Notes: a model not told the origin generated them from the letters alone. A DNA stretch of 64,000 nucleotides from Acinetobacter terrae (GCF_013004375.1 NZ_JABERI010000030.1:1-64000); one strand, 5' to 3'; numbered from the stretch's first letter, positions 47,822 through 58,358 are shown. Program-made: numbers and translations.

Positions 47822-48705
47822 TTAACAAAGAGATATATTTGGCTTATGAGAAAGATCTTAATGGTCTGAAAGAATATCAAAAGACTATACTGAATAATAA
47901 ATTAACATCTGATTATATTTCCGATGAATGGTTGAAATCAAAAATTGATATTAATCATTATTATAATATTATTAAATATTTATCAAATAAAGAGTATGAA
48001 CATAAAATAATGTTTGAAAAAACAGAGGAATTTAATGTTGTCTGCTCAATTAATGATTTGATAAGTAGATATACATTAATTATTAAATCAAGTATTTCGC
48101 TAGAAATGCAACAGTTCTTAGTCGTTTATAGTTCTTTTAAGTCAGAATTAAAAAAATATATGATTGCATATGGCTTTTTGGAAGAACTTTTACTTTGTGA
48201 TGTTTTAGATGGTTTTGAGCAGGAATATAAAGTTTCTAATAATTTATTATGTTCAATTTTAAGACAAAATAATTACGATTCAAAGGGGGAGTTATCTGAG
48301 TTTTATTATAAAAGATTCGATTTTAATCTTCATGATGACTTAGAGAAAGTTGGGATTTATAATTTTTTATTTTTTAGGTCTTATATTTCATCTAGCATTA
48401 TGGATATTTCTGATATCAATAAGAAATTATTTGATGAAATGGAGGAAATTAAAATTAGAGATTACAAAAATAATCTAGAATTCACTATAAGCTTGGATTC
48501 TGAAGGATATAATTTTGTTTTTAGATCGGATAATGAAGATTATTATTATCCTATAATCTATACTAATAACGGGATTAGATTTATTTTGTTAAATAATATT
48601 TATTATTTGGATTTAGATAAAGATGATAAGCCAGTAGTCCTGGATAGCTCATGTAGAGAAATAATTATTCAAAATATACAACTTAAAAGTAAAAACCCGT
48701 CCTGA
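47818..48705 (+). CDS. unknown AT-rich partner gene of the putative Abi-like unit
   Basis: 295 residues, no recognised domain. The N-terminal 150 residues are helical and Lys/Glu/Asn/Ile-rich, with ISRYTLIIKSSISLEMQQFL in a position where abortive-infection-type proteins often have an Y-x2-L(I)R-x2-LS segment. The C-terminal 100 residues look beta-rich (FTISLDSEGYNFVFRSDNED, YYYPIIYTNNGIRFILL). No membrane helix or signal. It starts within the stop of the upstream gene (ATGA). Its last five codons lie inside the left arm of the gatB terminator and its stop is in the hairpin loop, so the native 3' end may have been lost. It could be the displaced C-terminal half of a single split gene. Confidence 0.45.
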   Translation: MINKEIYLAYEKDLNGLKEYQKTILNNKLTSDYISDEWLKSKIDINHYYNIIKYLSNKEYEHKIMFEKTEEFNVVCSINDLISRYTLIIKSSISLEMQQFLVVYSSFKSELKKYMIAYGFLEELLLCDVLDGFEQEYKVSNNLLCSILRQNNYDSKGELSEFYYKRFDFNLHDDLEKVGIYNFLFFRSYISSSIMDISDINKKLFDEMEEIKIRDYKNNLEFTISLDSEGYNFVFRSDNEDYYYPIIYTNNGIRFILLNNIYYLDLDKDDKPVVLDSSCREIIIQNIQLKSKNPS

Positions 48706-48717
48706 GACGGGTTTTTA
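48691..48717 (-). terminator. terminator of gatB, overlapping the end of the AT-rich gene
   Basis: Perfect arms AAAAACCCGTC (48691-48701) and GACGGGTTTTT (48706-48716), with loop CTGA. Ends gatB on the minus strand; also acts on the plus strand, where the loop contains the TGA of the convergent gene. Confidence 0.88.
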
Positions 48718-48734
48718 CTTAAAGAAAGATCAGA

Positions 48735-50189
48735 TTAACCAATCAATTTCTTCATCAATTCATTCACTTGAGCAGGGTTGGCTTTACCACGTGACGCTTT
48801 CATCACTTGACCTACAAGACCGTTAAAGGCTTTCTCTTTACCAGACTTGTATTCTTCAACCATCTTCTCATTTGCAGCAAGAACTTCTTTAATGATCGCT
48901 TCAATCGCGCCAGTATCGGTTTCTTGCTTCAAGCCTTTTTCCGCAATAATGGCATCGGCAGATTGACCATTGGATTCCCACATAAAGCCGAAGACTTGTT
49001 TCGCAATTTTACCGCTGATTGTATTGTCTACAATACGTGCAATCATGCCGCCAAGCTGTTCAGCAGAAATTGGAGAATCGGTAATTTCCAGGTTCGCTTT
49101 GTTTAAAGCAGCAGAGAATTCACCCATCACCCAGTTAGCCGCCAATTTCGCCTGTTTCGCGCCACCTGCAGCAACCACTACAGCTTCGTAGAAATCAGCC
49201 AATTCACGTGAACCAGTGAGCACGTGTGCATCGTATTCAGACAATTGATGCTCAGATACAAAACGCTCACGACGTGCTTTCGGTAACTCTGGAAGTTCCG
49301 CACGAATCGCTTCAATTTGCTCATCAGAAATAATCACAGGCAACAAGTCTGGATCAGGGAAGTAACGGTAATCGTTGGCTTCTTCTTTAGAACGCATTGA
49401 ACGCGTTTCCATTTTGTTCGGATCGAACAAACGGGTTTCTTGGATGATTCTGCCGCCACTTTCCAAAATGTCCATTTGACGTTCAATTTCAACATTGATC
49501 GCTTTTTCAATGAAACGGAAAGAGTTGATGTTTTTCAATTCACAACGTGTACCGAATTCATTGCCCGGACGACGTAACGAGACGTTACAGTCACAACGGA
49601 ACGAACCTTCCGCCATGTTACCGTCAGAAATACCTAACCAGCGTACAAGCGTGTGAATGGTTTTTACATAAGCAACCGCTTCTTCAACCGAACGCATATC
49701 CGGTTCAGATACAATTTCAAGCAGCGGAGTACCGGCACGGTTCAAATCGATACCAGTCATGCCTGCAAAATCTTCATGCAAGGATTTACCGGCATCTTCT
49801 TCCAGATGCGCACGGGTTACGCCAATGCGTTTTACAGTGCCATCTTCAAGCTGAATATCAACATGACCCAAGCCCACAATCGGGTTGTCCATCTGGCTAA
49901 TTTGGTAGCCTTTTGGAGAGTCAGGGTAGAAGTAGTTTTTACGTGCAAATACAGATGCTTTGTCGATATACGCGTCGATCCCTAAACCGAAACGCACCGC
50001 CAAATCGACCACTGCTTTGTTCAGTACTGGCAATACACCCGGCATCGCCAAATCAACCAAGCTGGCTTGGGTATTTGGGTCTTGACCAAAAGTCGTCGAA
50101 GAACCAGAGAAAATTTTAGAGTTCGTGTTGAGCTGTGTATGGATTTCTAAACCAATAACAACTTCCCAACCATCAATCAGCTTCGCCAT
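48735..50189 (-). CDS. gatB: Asp-tRNA(Asn)/Glu-tRNA(Gln) amidotransferase subunit B
   Basis: 484-residue kinase-like subunit of GatCAB, which activates misacylated Asp-tRNA(Asn) or Glu-tRNA(Gln) with [18 protein letters not shown] at the start, the HLEEDAGKS motif, [19 protein letters not shown] and [19 protein letters not shown] are hallmarks. The C-terminal helical and YqeY-like tail ends [15 protein letters not shown]. The start at 50189 has AGAGGAGA and shares one base with the gatA stop (TAATG), which rules out the 14-codon longer frame. Last gene of gatC-gatA-gatB. Confidence 0.95.
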   Translation of the reverse strand: MAKLIDGWEVVIGLEIHTQLNTNSKIFSGSSTTFGQDPNTQASLVDLAMPGVLPVLNKAVVDLAVRFGLGIDAYIDKASVFARKNYFYPDSPKGYQISQMDNPIVGLGHVDIQLEDGTVKRIGVTRAHLEEDAGKSLHEDFAGMTGIDLNRAGTPLLEIVSEPDMRSVEEAVAYVKTIHTLVRWLGISDGNMAEGSFRCDCNVSLRRPGNEFGTRCELKNINSFRFIEKAINVEIERQMDILESGGRIIQETRLFDPNKMETRSMRSKEEANDYRYFPDPDLLPVIISDEQIEAIRAELPELPKARRERFVSEHQLSEYDAHVLTGSRELADFYEAVVVAAGGAKQAKLAANWVMGEFSAALNKANLEITDSPISAEQLGGMIARIVDNTISGKIAKQVFGFMWESNGQSADAIIAEKGLKQETDTGAIEAIIKEVLAANEKMVEEYKSGKEKAFNGLVGQVMKASRGKANPAQVNELMKKLIG

Positions 50190-51667
50190 TACACTGTCTC
50201 CTCTGCAATTGCCGCACGTTTGGTATGCCAATCGGTTGCTTGTTGATATTGATGTACAACAGACAACAACTGAGATTCTGACCAGTAGTTACCAATCAAC
50301 TGTAAGCCAACTGGCAATTGATCTTTATCGAAACCAACAGGGGCGTTAATTGCTGGCAAACCTGCCAGGTTCACAGCGATGGTGTAGATGTCGCCCAAAT
50401 ACATTTCAACTGGGTCTAAAGATGCACCAATTTTATAGGCTGTGGTTGGTGCAGAAGGTGCAGCAATCACGTCAACAGATTCAAATGCTTTTAGGAAATC
50501 TTGCTGGATTAAACGACGTACTTTTTGTGCTTTTACGTAGTAAGCATCGTAATAACCGGCAGAAAGCGCGTACGTACCAATCAGGATACGACGTTGAACT
50601 TCCGGACCAAAACCTTCTGAACGTGAACGTTTGTACAAGTCTGTTAAATCCACCGGGTTTTCACAGCGGTAGCCGTAACGAACACCATCAAAGCGTTGTA
50701 AGTTAGATGATGCTTCAGCAGGTGCAATCAGGTAATAGGTTGGAACATAAGCATCAGTCATGTTGAGGTCAATCTCAACCAAAGTCGCGCCCATTTCTTC
50801 CAGTTTTTTCAATGATTCTTCAACACGTGCTTTAACGTCAGCATCTAAGCCGGCAACGTTGAAGTACTGTTTCGGAATACCAATGCGTAAACCTTTCACC
50901 GAAGTACTGTTCAGGTTAGCCACGTAATCATCAGCAGCAACGTTTACAGAAGTTGAGTCACGGTCATCATGACCTGCCATTACATTCATCAAATAAGCAC
51001 AGTCTTCAGCCGAACGCGCCATAGGGCCGCCTTGGTCTAAAGATGATGCATAGGCGATCATACCGAAACGAGACACACGACCATACGTCGGTTTAAGTCC
51101 TGTAAGACCACAGAAAGACGCAGGTTGGCGAATTGAACCACCTGTGTCAGTACCAGTTGCAAACGGTGCAAGGTCAGCCGCTACAGCCGCAGCAGAGCCA
51201 CCTGAAGAACCACCCGGAACATGATCCAGTGCCCACGGATTTTTGGTTGCGCCAAAATAAGATGACTCAGAGGTCGAACCCATGGCAAATTCGTCCATGT
51301 TTACTTTACCTAAAGTCACCAAACCTGCAACTTTACCTTTCGCTACAACGGTTGCGTCGTAAGGAGAGATAAAGTTATCCAGCATTTTAGAACCGGCAGT
51401 GGTTTTAATGCCTTGGGTACAGAAAATATCTTTGTGTGCAACGGGAACACCAGTCAACACATTTGCCATTCCAGATTGGCGCAGGGCATCCGCAGCATCT
51501 GCTTGAGCTAAGGCTTGTTCAGGCGTAACCGTGACATAACTTTGTACTTGGGCATCGATTTTTGCAATGCGTTTTAAATAATGTTCGGTGAGTTCACGAG
51601 ACGAGAATTTAGAGCCAGCTAAACCCTCAGAAAGTTCACGAATCGATAAGCGATGTAAATCTGTCAT
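50189..51667 (-). CDS. gatA: Asp-tRNA(Asn)/Glu-tRNA(Gln) amidotransferase subunit A
   Basis: 492-residue amidase-signature subunit that releases ammonia from glutamine for GatB. The Ser-cisSer-Lys triad elements are in place: Lys in VAHKDIF (near residue 78), and the Gly/Ser-rich [34 protein letters not shown] (cited in parts: [24 protein letters not shown]). [20 protein letters not shown] and [13 protein letters not shown] are family-typical. Weak binding site. It lies 53 bases downstream of gatC and is coupled to gatB by a one-base overlap. Confidence 0.95.
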   Translation of the reverse strand: MTDLHRLSIRELSEGLAGSKFSSRELTEHYLKRIAKIDAQVQSYVTVTPEQALAQADAADALRQSGMANVLTGVPVAHKDIFCTQGIKTTAGSKMLDNFISPYDATVVAKGKVAGLVTLGKVNMDEFAMGSTSESSYFGATKNPWALDHVPGGSSGGSAAAVAADLAPFATGTDTGGSIRQPASFCGLTGLKPTYGRVSRFGMIAYASSLDQGGPMARSAEDCAYLMNVMAGHDDRDSTSVNVAADDYVANLNSTSVKGLRIGIPKQYFNVAGLDADVKARVEESLKKLEEMGATLVEIDLNMTDAYVPTYYLIAPAEASSNLQRFDGVRYGYRCENPVDLTDLYKRSRSEGFGPEVQRRILIGTYALSAGYYDAYYVKAQKVRRLIQQDFLKAFESVDVIAAPSAPTTAYKIGASLDPVEMYLGDIYTIAVNLAGLPAINAPVGFDKDQLPVGLQLIGNYWSESQLLSVVHQYQQATDWHTKRAAIAEETV

Positions 51668-51720
51668 GAGAAATAATTCTTTACGTTTAATTTAACAAAA
51701 ATGGTTTGACTGATTGGTAT

Positions 51721-52035
51721 TTATTCAATCACGCGTGGAACAAGGTACAAGCCATCTTGAGTTGCAGGTGCAACAGCTTGATATTCTTCACGATGATTTT
51801 CTTCAGAAACCACGTCTTCACGTAAGGGTTGCGGATTGTCAAATGGGCTTTTAAGCGGCTCGACCCCTTCTGTGTCAATGCCTTTTAAGGTTTCCATCAT
51901 GCCTAAAATTTTATTTAGACTTTGAGCATATTCAGCAGATTGCGTATCATCTAGCGACAATCGTGCAAGATTGGCGATTGCTGAAACTGTTTGTGCATTT
52001 AAATCTGCAGAATGCTGTGCATCCGTTGTAGACAT
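51721..52035 (-). CDS. gatC: Asp-tRNA(Asn)/Glu-tRNA(Gln) amidotransferase subunit C
   Basis: 104-residue scaffold subunit that clamps GatA to GatB. AIANLARLSLDDTQSAEYAQSLN (shown in parts) and LNKILGMMETLKGIDTEGVEPL with the closing LREDVVSEE are the conserved GatC pattern; the extra N-terminal MSTTDAQHSADLNAQ is an ordinary extension. AGGTGATG precedes the ATG. First gene of the gat operon, divergent from mreB across a 132-base spacer. Confidence 0.93.
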   Translation of the reverse strand: MSTTDAQHSADLNAQTVSAIANLARLSLDDTQSAEYAQSLNKILGMMETLKGIDTEGVEPLKSPFDNPQPLREDVVSEENHREEYQAVAPATQDGLYLVPRVIE

Positions 52036-52146
52036 AACATCACCTGATCAGTATTAAAAAAATTCAAAATATCGTGCGTTATAATAAGCGATTGACTTGT
52101 TCAAATCATCACATTTAGTTAAAGTTGCCACCTTGCGTCCACATAA

Positions 52147-53214
<1,068 letters not shown>

Positions 53215-53230
53215 GTTAAGGACCAGGCGG

Positions 53231-54088
53231 GTGCAAACAAATCTGTTTTCTAGACAACCGCCATCTTTTCGCTCATTTATCATTGCGGTCATCACATGCT
53301 GGGTCGTGCTATTTTTTAACTGGCGCATGCCGCATGTGATTCAGCCCGCACGTGATGTCTTGTATGCGGCATATAATCCTATTTATGCCTTAGCAAGTTA
53401 TCCGGTGTTATCGCGAGAATGGCTAAATCAACAAACCAAGTCTGAAGCCCAGTTACGTCGTGAAAATACCGCGATGCACGCCGAGCTTTTACAGGCGCAA
53501 GTTCGTCTGCAAAAATTATCTGAACTTTCTGCTGAAAATACCCGTTTAAGAGGTTTACTCGATACCCCACTGATTATTGATGGGCGTATGGAAATTGCAG
53601 AGGTGATTGGTACAGATGCAGATCCACTCAGACATATTATTGTGATTAACCGTGGTGCAAGCAGCCAGCTCAAAGTCGGTCAAACGGTTTTGGATGACAA
53701 AGGCATTATGGGGCAAATTATCGATGTCTATCCGCATAGTAGCCGGATCATGCTGTTGTCTGATAAAGAGCATTCTCTATCTGTACGTTTAGAACATACC
53801 GGAATGCGTGCCATTGTCACGGGTACAGGTGATTTAGGTCATTTGAAAATGGAATATGTTCCAACCAGTGCCAACATCAAAGTCGGTGAAAAAGTGTATA
53901 GCTCAGGTTTGGGTGCACATTTCCCTGCGGGTTATCTAGTGGGAACAGTGTCTAAAGTGAATCGACATAATTCGGGTGAATTTGCCAAAATAGAGGTGAT
54001 TCCAGCAGCGCTGTTGGCAGGTGGACATCATGTGGTCGTGCTTTTTTCTGATTCGTTAGCGATGGAACAACCGTATGCTGCTCGCTAA
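53231..54088 (+). CDS. mreC: rod shape-determining protein MreC
   Basis: 285-residue bitopic inner-membrane protein with a short cytoplasmic N-terminus, one membrane helix (about 15-35, FIIAVITCWVVLFF), a periplasmic coiled coil (about 60-105, RRENTAMHAELLQAQVRLQK) and the two beta-barrel domains (GASSQLKVGQTVLDDKGIMG, GVIGYSGLGA-like KVYSSGLGAHFPAGYLVGTV). It links the Mre filament to penicillin-binding proteins. GTG start with AAGGACCAGG upstream. Its last 14 bases overlap mreD. Confidence 0.94.
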   Translation: MQTNLFSRQPPSFRSFIIAVITCWVVLFFNWRMPHVIQPARDVLYAAYNPIYALASYPVLSREWLNQQTKSEAQLRRENTAMHAELLQAQVRLQKLSELSAENTRLRGLLDTPLIIDGRMEIAEVIGTDADPLRHIIVINRGASSQLKVGQTVLDDKGIMGQIIDVYPHSSRIMLLSDKEHSLSVRLEHTGMRAIVTGTGDLGHLKMEYVPTSANIKVGEKVYSSGLGAHFPAGYLVGTVSKVNRHNSGEFAKIEVIPAALLAGGHHVVVLFSDSLAMEQPYAAR

Positions 54089-54566
54089 ATTACGTTCTGA
54101 AAACAACCGTGATCCTTTAATTGCCATTATTGTTTCAGTCATTATCTGTTCAGTACTGATTGTTTATCCATTGTCCTATGCTATTTCAGGCGCACGTCCA
54201 TTATTCATGTTGCTGGTGATGCTGTTCTGGATCATGTGCCAGCCGACATGGTGTGGGATCTGGTTTGCCTTTGCGACCGGTATTTTTACCGATCTTCTGG
54301 TGGATGCACCCTTGGGAATGAATGCTTTAACCTTTGTGATGATCACTTTTATTGCCAGATTTTTAACCCGGGAACGCCGCATTTTGACCTTTGCTAATCT
54401 ATGGGTCATTAGTTTCTTGGCCGTGTTGGCGCATTTGTTTATGACCTGGATCGCTCAAATTATGGGTGGTATGCAATTTTCGATTGCAAGACACTGGCAG
54501 CCCTTAGTGAGCAGTGTTTTAGTTTTTCCTGTTATTTATTTTATGTTAAGAAAATGGCGCGTTTAA
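54075..54566 (+). CDS. mreD: rod shape-determining protein MreD
   Basis: 163-residue integral membrane protein with five to six helices, including YPLSYAISGARPLFMLLVML and the conserved WCGIWFAFATGIFTDLLVDAPLGMNAL (in parts). It is the membrane-embedded partner of MreC and the RodA/PBP2 machine. Overlaps the 3' end of mreC by 14 bases and is itself overlapped by maf by 13 bases, so all three are translationally linked. Confidence 0.92.
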   Translation: MLLAKLRSENNRDPLIAIIVSVIICSVLIVYPLSYAISGARPLFMLLVMLFWIMCQPTWCGIWFAFATGIFTDLLVDAPLGMNALTFVMITFIARFLTRERRILTFANLWVISFLAVLAHLFMTWIAQIMGGMQFSIARHWQPLVSSVLVFPVIYFMLRKWRV

Positions 54567-55120
54567 TTCTCGCTTCGAGTTCTCCGCGCCGTCGCGAGCT
54601 GCTTCAGCAACTCGGACTGGAATTTGAAATTTTTAGTCCCGAGATTGATGAATCGGTTTTAGCAGGCGAGGGCGTTGCAGCTTATGTGGAACGTCTCGCA
54701 TGCAGCAAAGCTCAAGTGGTCTTGGATCAATTCCCCGATGCCATTGTTATCGCAGCTGACACCAGTTTAGGTGTCGATCATCAAATTTTAGGTAAACCTG
54801 AATCTAAACAACATGCTTTTGAAATGTGGCAACGTATTTCAGGTCGTAAACATGATGTATTTTCAGGTGTTTGCGTACGTACAATGACAGAAAAATCAAG
54901 TATAGTGGTACGAACGCAGGTTGAGTTTCAACAATTAAGTCTCGATGATATGGAAAGTTATTGGGCGACAGGCGAACCTGTAGGTAAAGCGGGAGCTTAT
55001 GCCATTCAGGGGATTGCAGCACGTTATATTCCTCGCATAGAAGGAAGTTATAGTAACGTTGTGGGCTTACCTTTATATGAGACAGTACAGTTATTACAGT
55101 CGGTTAAGGCACTAAATTAA
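54554..55120 (+). CDS. maf: Maf-family nucleotide pyrophosphatase (YhdE type)
   Basis: 188-residue Maf/HAM1-fold enzyme that hydrolyses dTTP/UTP-type nucleotides to monophosphates. LILASSSPRRRELLQQLGL is the phosphate-binding signature, EIDESVLAGEG follows, and ADTSLGVDHQILGKPES contains the catalytic Asp. KAGAYAIQGIAARYI and SYSNVVGLPLYE close the protein. Its start overlaps mreD. Position between mreD and rng is the standard arrangement for the YhdE subfamily, which supports dTTP/UTP rather than m7GTP specificity by inference. Confidence 0.92.
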   Translation: MARLILASSSPRRRELLQQLGLEFEIFSPEIDESVLAGEGVAAYVERLACSKAQVVLDQFPDAIVIAADTSLGVDHQILGKPESKQHAFEMWQRISGRKHDVFSGVCVRTMTEKSSIVVRTQVEFQQLSLDDMESYWATGEPVGKAGAYAIQGIAARYIPRIEGSYSNVVGLPLYETVQLLQSVKALN

Positions 55121-55161
55121 CGGCTGAAAAAAAGAATTTTTATAATGTTTTGAGTCTTATT

Positions 55162-56616
55162 ATGTCTGACGAGTTGTTGATTAACGTCACACCTATGGAA
55201 TGTCGGGTGGCCTTAATCCAAAATGGTACGGTCAATGAACTATTTGTAGAGCGCACGGTTAAACGTGGTTTAGTTGGAAATATTTACAAAGGCAAAGTTG
55301 TTCGCGTTTTGCCGGGTATGCAAGCCGCGTTTGTAGATATTGGTTTATCTCGTACCGCATTTTTGCATATTAACGATATGGTTTGGCCGCGTAATCAACC
55401 GACGCCCAATGTTTTTGAGCTGCTACAACCGGGTCAAATCCTCACTGTTCAAGTGATGAAAGACATGCTTGGAACCAAGGGTGCGCGTTTAAGTACCGAC
55501 CTTTCTATTCCTTCGCGTTATCTCGTCCTTATGCCCTATGGTCATCATACTGGCGTTTCACAACGGATTGAATCTGAACAGGAACGTGATCGCTTACGTT
55601 CGATGATTGAAGGCATTCAAACTGAACATAAGCTACCGGGCAGTGTCATTGTACGTACTGCTGCTGAAGGTATTCCAGAATCAGAAATTGCCCAAGATAT
55701 GGCGTATTTGGCCAAGCTTTGGGAATTTATTCAGCGCAAGCAAACCAGCATTGCTGTACCTTCACTGATTTTTGAAGAGCTTCCGCTTCCGCAACGGGTG
55801 ATTCGTGATTTAGCCAATGAAGATACCGCTAAGATTTCAGTCGATTCACGTGAAATTCATGCCAAGTTGCTAGAGTTTGTTGAAGAATTTGTACCGAGTA
55901 TGCAAACGAGACTGGTGCACTACCCAGGTGAACGTCCTATTTTCGACTTGTACAATGTAGAAGAAGATATTCAAAAAGCATTACAAACACGTGTCGCACT
56001 TAAGTCTGGCGGATATTTGATGCTAGACCAGACTGAAGCGATGACCACGATTGATGTCAATACCGGTTCATATGTCGGTGGTCGGACACTGGAAGACACG
56101 GTGTTCAAAACCAATATGGAAGCGACACAAGTGATCGCACGTCAGCTGCGTTTGCGCAATTTGGGTGGCATTATCATTATTGACTTCATTGATATGCAGG
56201 AAGCACAGCATCGTGAAGAAGTGATGAGCCAGTTTGAGCGCATGCTTGAACGTGATCATGCCAAAACTAAAATCACGCAAGTATCAGAGCTTGGCCTGGT
56301 CGAAATGACCCGTAAGCGTACCCGTGAATCTTTAGAACACTTGTTATGTGAATCATGTTCGACCTGTCAGGGACGTGGCTATGTGAAAACGGCAGAGACG
56401 GTGTGTTATGAAATTTTTCGAGAAATTTTAAGATATGCGCGCGCTTTTGAATCAAAAAGTGAATTTACCGTTGTTGCGCACCCTTTGGTGATTGACCGAT
56501 TGTTAACAGCCGAAGCACCGGCAGTGGCCGATTTAGAGCACTTTATAGGGCGTATGATCAAGTTTCAGGTGGAAAATCTATATACGCAAGAGCAATACGA
56601 TATCATTCTGAGCTGA
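55162..56616 (+). CDS. rng: ribonuclease G
   Basis: 484-residue endoribonuclease of the RNase E/G family that matures the 5' end of 16S rRNA and helps turn over mRNAs. The N-terminal MSDELLINVTPMECRVAL and the S1 domain GNIYKGKVVRVLPGMQAAFVDIG (in parts) come first. The DNase I-like catalytic domain has TTIDVNTGSYVGGR and IIIIDFIDM metal-binding acidic residues, and a zinc-link-type CESCSTCQGRG follows. There is no RNase E scaffold tail. I use the ATG at 55162 rather than the TTG at 55150. It lies 41 bases after maf. Confidence 0.94.
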   Translation: MSDELLINVTPMECRVALIQNGTVNELFVERTVKRGLVGNIYKGKVVRVLPGMQAAFVDIGLSRTAFLHINDMVWPRNQPTPNVFELLQPGQILTVQVMKDMLGTKGARLSTDLSIPSRYLVLMPYGHHTGVSQRIESEQERDRLRSMIEGIQTEHKLPGSVIVRTAAEGIPESEIAQDMAYLAKLWEFIQRKQTSIAVPSLIFEELPLPQRVIRDLANEDTAKISVDSREIHAKLLEFVEEFVPSMQTRLVHYPGERPIFDLYNVEEDIQKALQTRVALKSGGYLMLDQTEAMTTIDVNTGSYVGGRTLEDTVFKTNMEATQVIARQLRLRNLGGIIIIDFIDMQEAQHREEVMSQFERMLERDHAKTKITQVSELGLVEMTRKRTRESLEHLLCESCSTCQGRGYVKTAETVCYEIFREILRYARAFESKSEFTVVAHPLVIDRLLTAEAPAVADLEHFIGRMIKFQVENLYTQEQYDIILS

Positions 56617-56706
56617 AATTGTAACAGAATATCGTTAAATACTTGTTACATCTGAAATTTTACTTTCTTGATGTAATTTCTAATACTAGTCATACACAGT
56701 AGCCAA

Positions 56707-56729
56707 AGCCAAAATCTCCCTTTTTGGCT
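56707..56729 (+). terminator. hairpin between rng and the PA1571-family gene
   Basis: Arms AGCCAAAA and TTTTGGCT around TCTCCCT. It may end the mre-maf-rng transcript or lie in the leader of the small gene. Confidence 0.5.
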
Positions 56730-56750
56730 TAGCAAAAAAAGAGGTATGAC

Positions 56751-56921
56751 ATGAGTATGAGTCAAGTAGTTATTAAAAAAAGTTTGAATGCGTTAGATCA
56801 TAAACCAACACAGAATGGTTATATCGTCGATGAGCAAGGTAAAGAAGTTCAGATTACTGCTGCCATGATTCGTTCGGTCTGCCATCAATTATTAAATCAA
56901 TGTCGTGCAATTAAAAATTAA
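56751..56921 (+). CDS. PA1571-family small protein
   Basis: 56-residue protein below the size usually listed: MSMSQVVIKKSLNALDHK, then NGYIVDEQGKEVQITAAMIR and VCHQLLNQCRAIKN. The pattern G-x-IVD-x-QG-x-E-x-x-IT-x-x-MI followed by a cysteine-containing helix is that of the PA1571 family, small cytosolic proteins of unknown role in Pseudomonas and Acinetobacter. AGAGG precedes the ATG, and a clean terminator overlaps and follows the stop, so it is a genuine independent gene. Confidence 0.78.
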   Translation: MSMSQVVIKKSLNALDHKPTQNGYIVDEQGKEVQITAAMIRSVCHQLLNQCRAIKN

Positions 56922-56947
56922 GGGGCTCATCAAAAGCCCCTTAATTT
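56916..56947. terminator. terminator after the PA1571-family gene
   Basis: AATTAAGGGGCT (from 56916) pairs with AGCCCCTTAATT around seven bases; it overlaps the stop codon and can also end the convergent wax synthase gene. Confidence 0.85.
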
Positions 56948-56975
56948 ATTCATATTTATTCTTTATCACTTGCGG

Positions 56976-58358
56976 TTAACTCACCGCCCGTAACTTTGGG
57001 GTTTCTTGACCCACGATCTCTTCAAATCGCTGAATTTCATCTTCAAGGTGAGTCAGTAGGTTTTGCATTTTAGGTAATGCATTTCGACAACCTGTTAAAC
57101 CCACTTCCAATTTATCCAAATAACTGGTCATTGTAATATTGAGGGCCTGCCCATCTAAAACAATAGAAGCCGGGTAGAGTGCATCCAGTTTGGCACCATT
57201 CCAATATAATGGTTCACGCGGTCCGGGTACATTAGAAATCACAATATTGAATGCCTGGCGTTTTGGCATCATGCCTGACACAATATTTAAGCCCGCTGCA
57301 CCGTAAACCAATGCACTATAGTTTAAAATTTGATTTGAGTTCATGCGTTTAAAACGCTGTTTCGCATTTAACACACTACGACGAATAATTTGCAGACGTT
57401 CTAACGGTGTTTCTTTATTGGTGCCTAAATTGGCTAGAATCATGGTGATACGGTTAGAGACATCAGAATTATCATCTCGAATTGAAGCAGGTACCATGGC
57501 AATGAGAGGCTTTTTCGGCAATGCATGTTGACTGAGTAAATATTCACGCAGTGCACCGGAACAGATCGCTAGTACCACATCATTAATAGTCACACCGAGT
57601 GCTTTGGCAATCTTGCTTAAACGACCCAGCTCAAAGGATTGTGCTGCAAAACGACGCGAAGAACTCACGCGTTGATTTAAAATACTGCTTGGCGCCTGAA
57701 AACTTGAAACATAGTCAGGATTACGTCCCATATCTTTGCAAATGGTTTGAGATAATTCATACATGACTTTGGGAGTCGCTTCGATTTGCTCTTTTAAAGC
57801 ACCCATAATTTTTTTTATGCGGCTCTTCTTTTGGGGTTCTTTAAAGCGTTTGGCGCGAGGCCCTTCAACACACCACAGGGGCACAATACTTTTGGCATTA
57901 GGATCACGCGACAGTGATTTTTCAACTAAACGCATGCCGGCAATACCATCGACCATCGCATGGTGAATTTTAAAGTACATGGCAAAACGGTTGCCTTCAA
58001 TGCCTTCAATAATATTACAGGTCCAAAGTGGTTTGGCACGATCAAGCAAAGCGCTATGTTCTTGCGAAATATAAGTCAGTAATTCACGGATTCGACCTGG
58101 ATGAGGAAGTGCGATGTGACGGAAATGATGGTCTAAGTCAAATTCTTGGTCTTCATCCCAAAATAGGCCATTCAGTTTATTATTAAAAGGTGCAACAGGA
58201 AGACACTTGGATTTACGAATATCAGCAACGAGATCTTGAATAAATGTTTCAGGTGCATTGTCAGGAATTTGAAATAAAAAGAGTCCACCGACATGCATCG
58301 GTTGCTGACGTTTCTCTAGCGACAGAAAAATAAAATCAATAGGGTGTAATGGACGCAT
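56976..58358 (-). CDS. wax-dgaT: bifunctional wax ester synthase/diacylglycerol acyltransferase
   Basis: 460-residue WS/DGAT enzyme that makes wax esters from fatty alcohols and triacylglycerol from diacylglycerol with acyl-CoA, forming storage lipid bodies. The catalytic HHAMVDG (residues 132-138) is intact. RPLHPIDFIFLSLEKRQQPM at the N-terminus, NVPGPREPLYWNGAKLDALY, and the closing DGQALNITMTSYLDKLEVGL match A. baylyi AtfA almost word for word as I recall it. A GAGG binding site lies a little far (11 bases) from the ATG. Single gene, upstream of nothing on its strand. Confidence 0.95.
   Translation of the reverse strand: MRPLHPIDFIFLSLEKRQQPMHVGGLFLFQIPDNAPETFIQDLVADIRKSKCLPVAPFNNKLNGLFWDEDQEFDLDHHFRHIALPHPGRIRELLTYISQEHSALLDRAKPLWTCNIIEGIEGNRFAMYFKIHHAMVDGIAGMRLVEKSLSRDPNAKSIVPLWCVEGPRAKRFKEPQKKSRIKKIMGALKEQIEATPKVMYELSQTICKDMGRNPDYVSSFQAPSSILNQRVSSSRRFAAQSFELGRLSKIAKALGVTINDVVLAICSGALREYLLSQHALPKKPLIAMVPASIRDDNSDVSNRITMILANLGTNKETPLERLQIIRRSVLNAKQRFKRMNSNQILNYSALVYGAAGLNIVSGMMPKRQAFNIVISNVPGPREPLYWNGAKLDALYPASIVLDGQALNITMTSYLDKLEVGLTGCRNALPKMQNLLTHLEDEIQRFEEIVGQETPKLRAVS

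Noticed and set aside
49547..50119. several plus-strand frames opposite gatB and gatA
   Set aside because: Antisense shadows of conserved gat codons; no binding sites and no protein-like composition.
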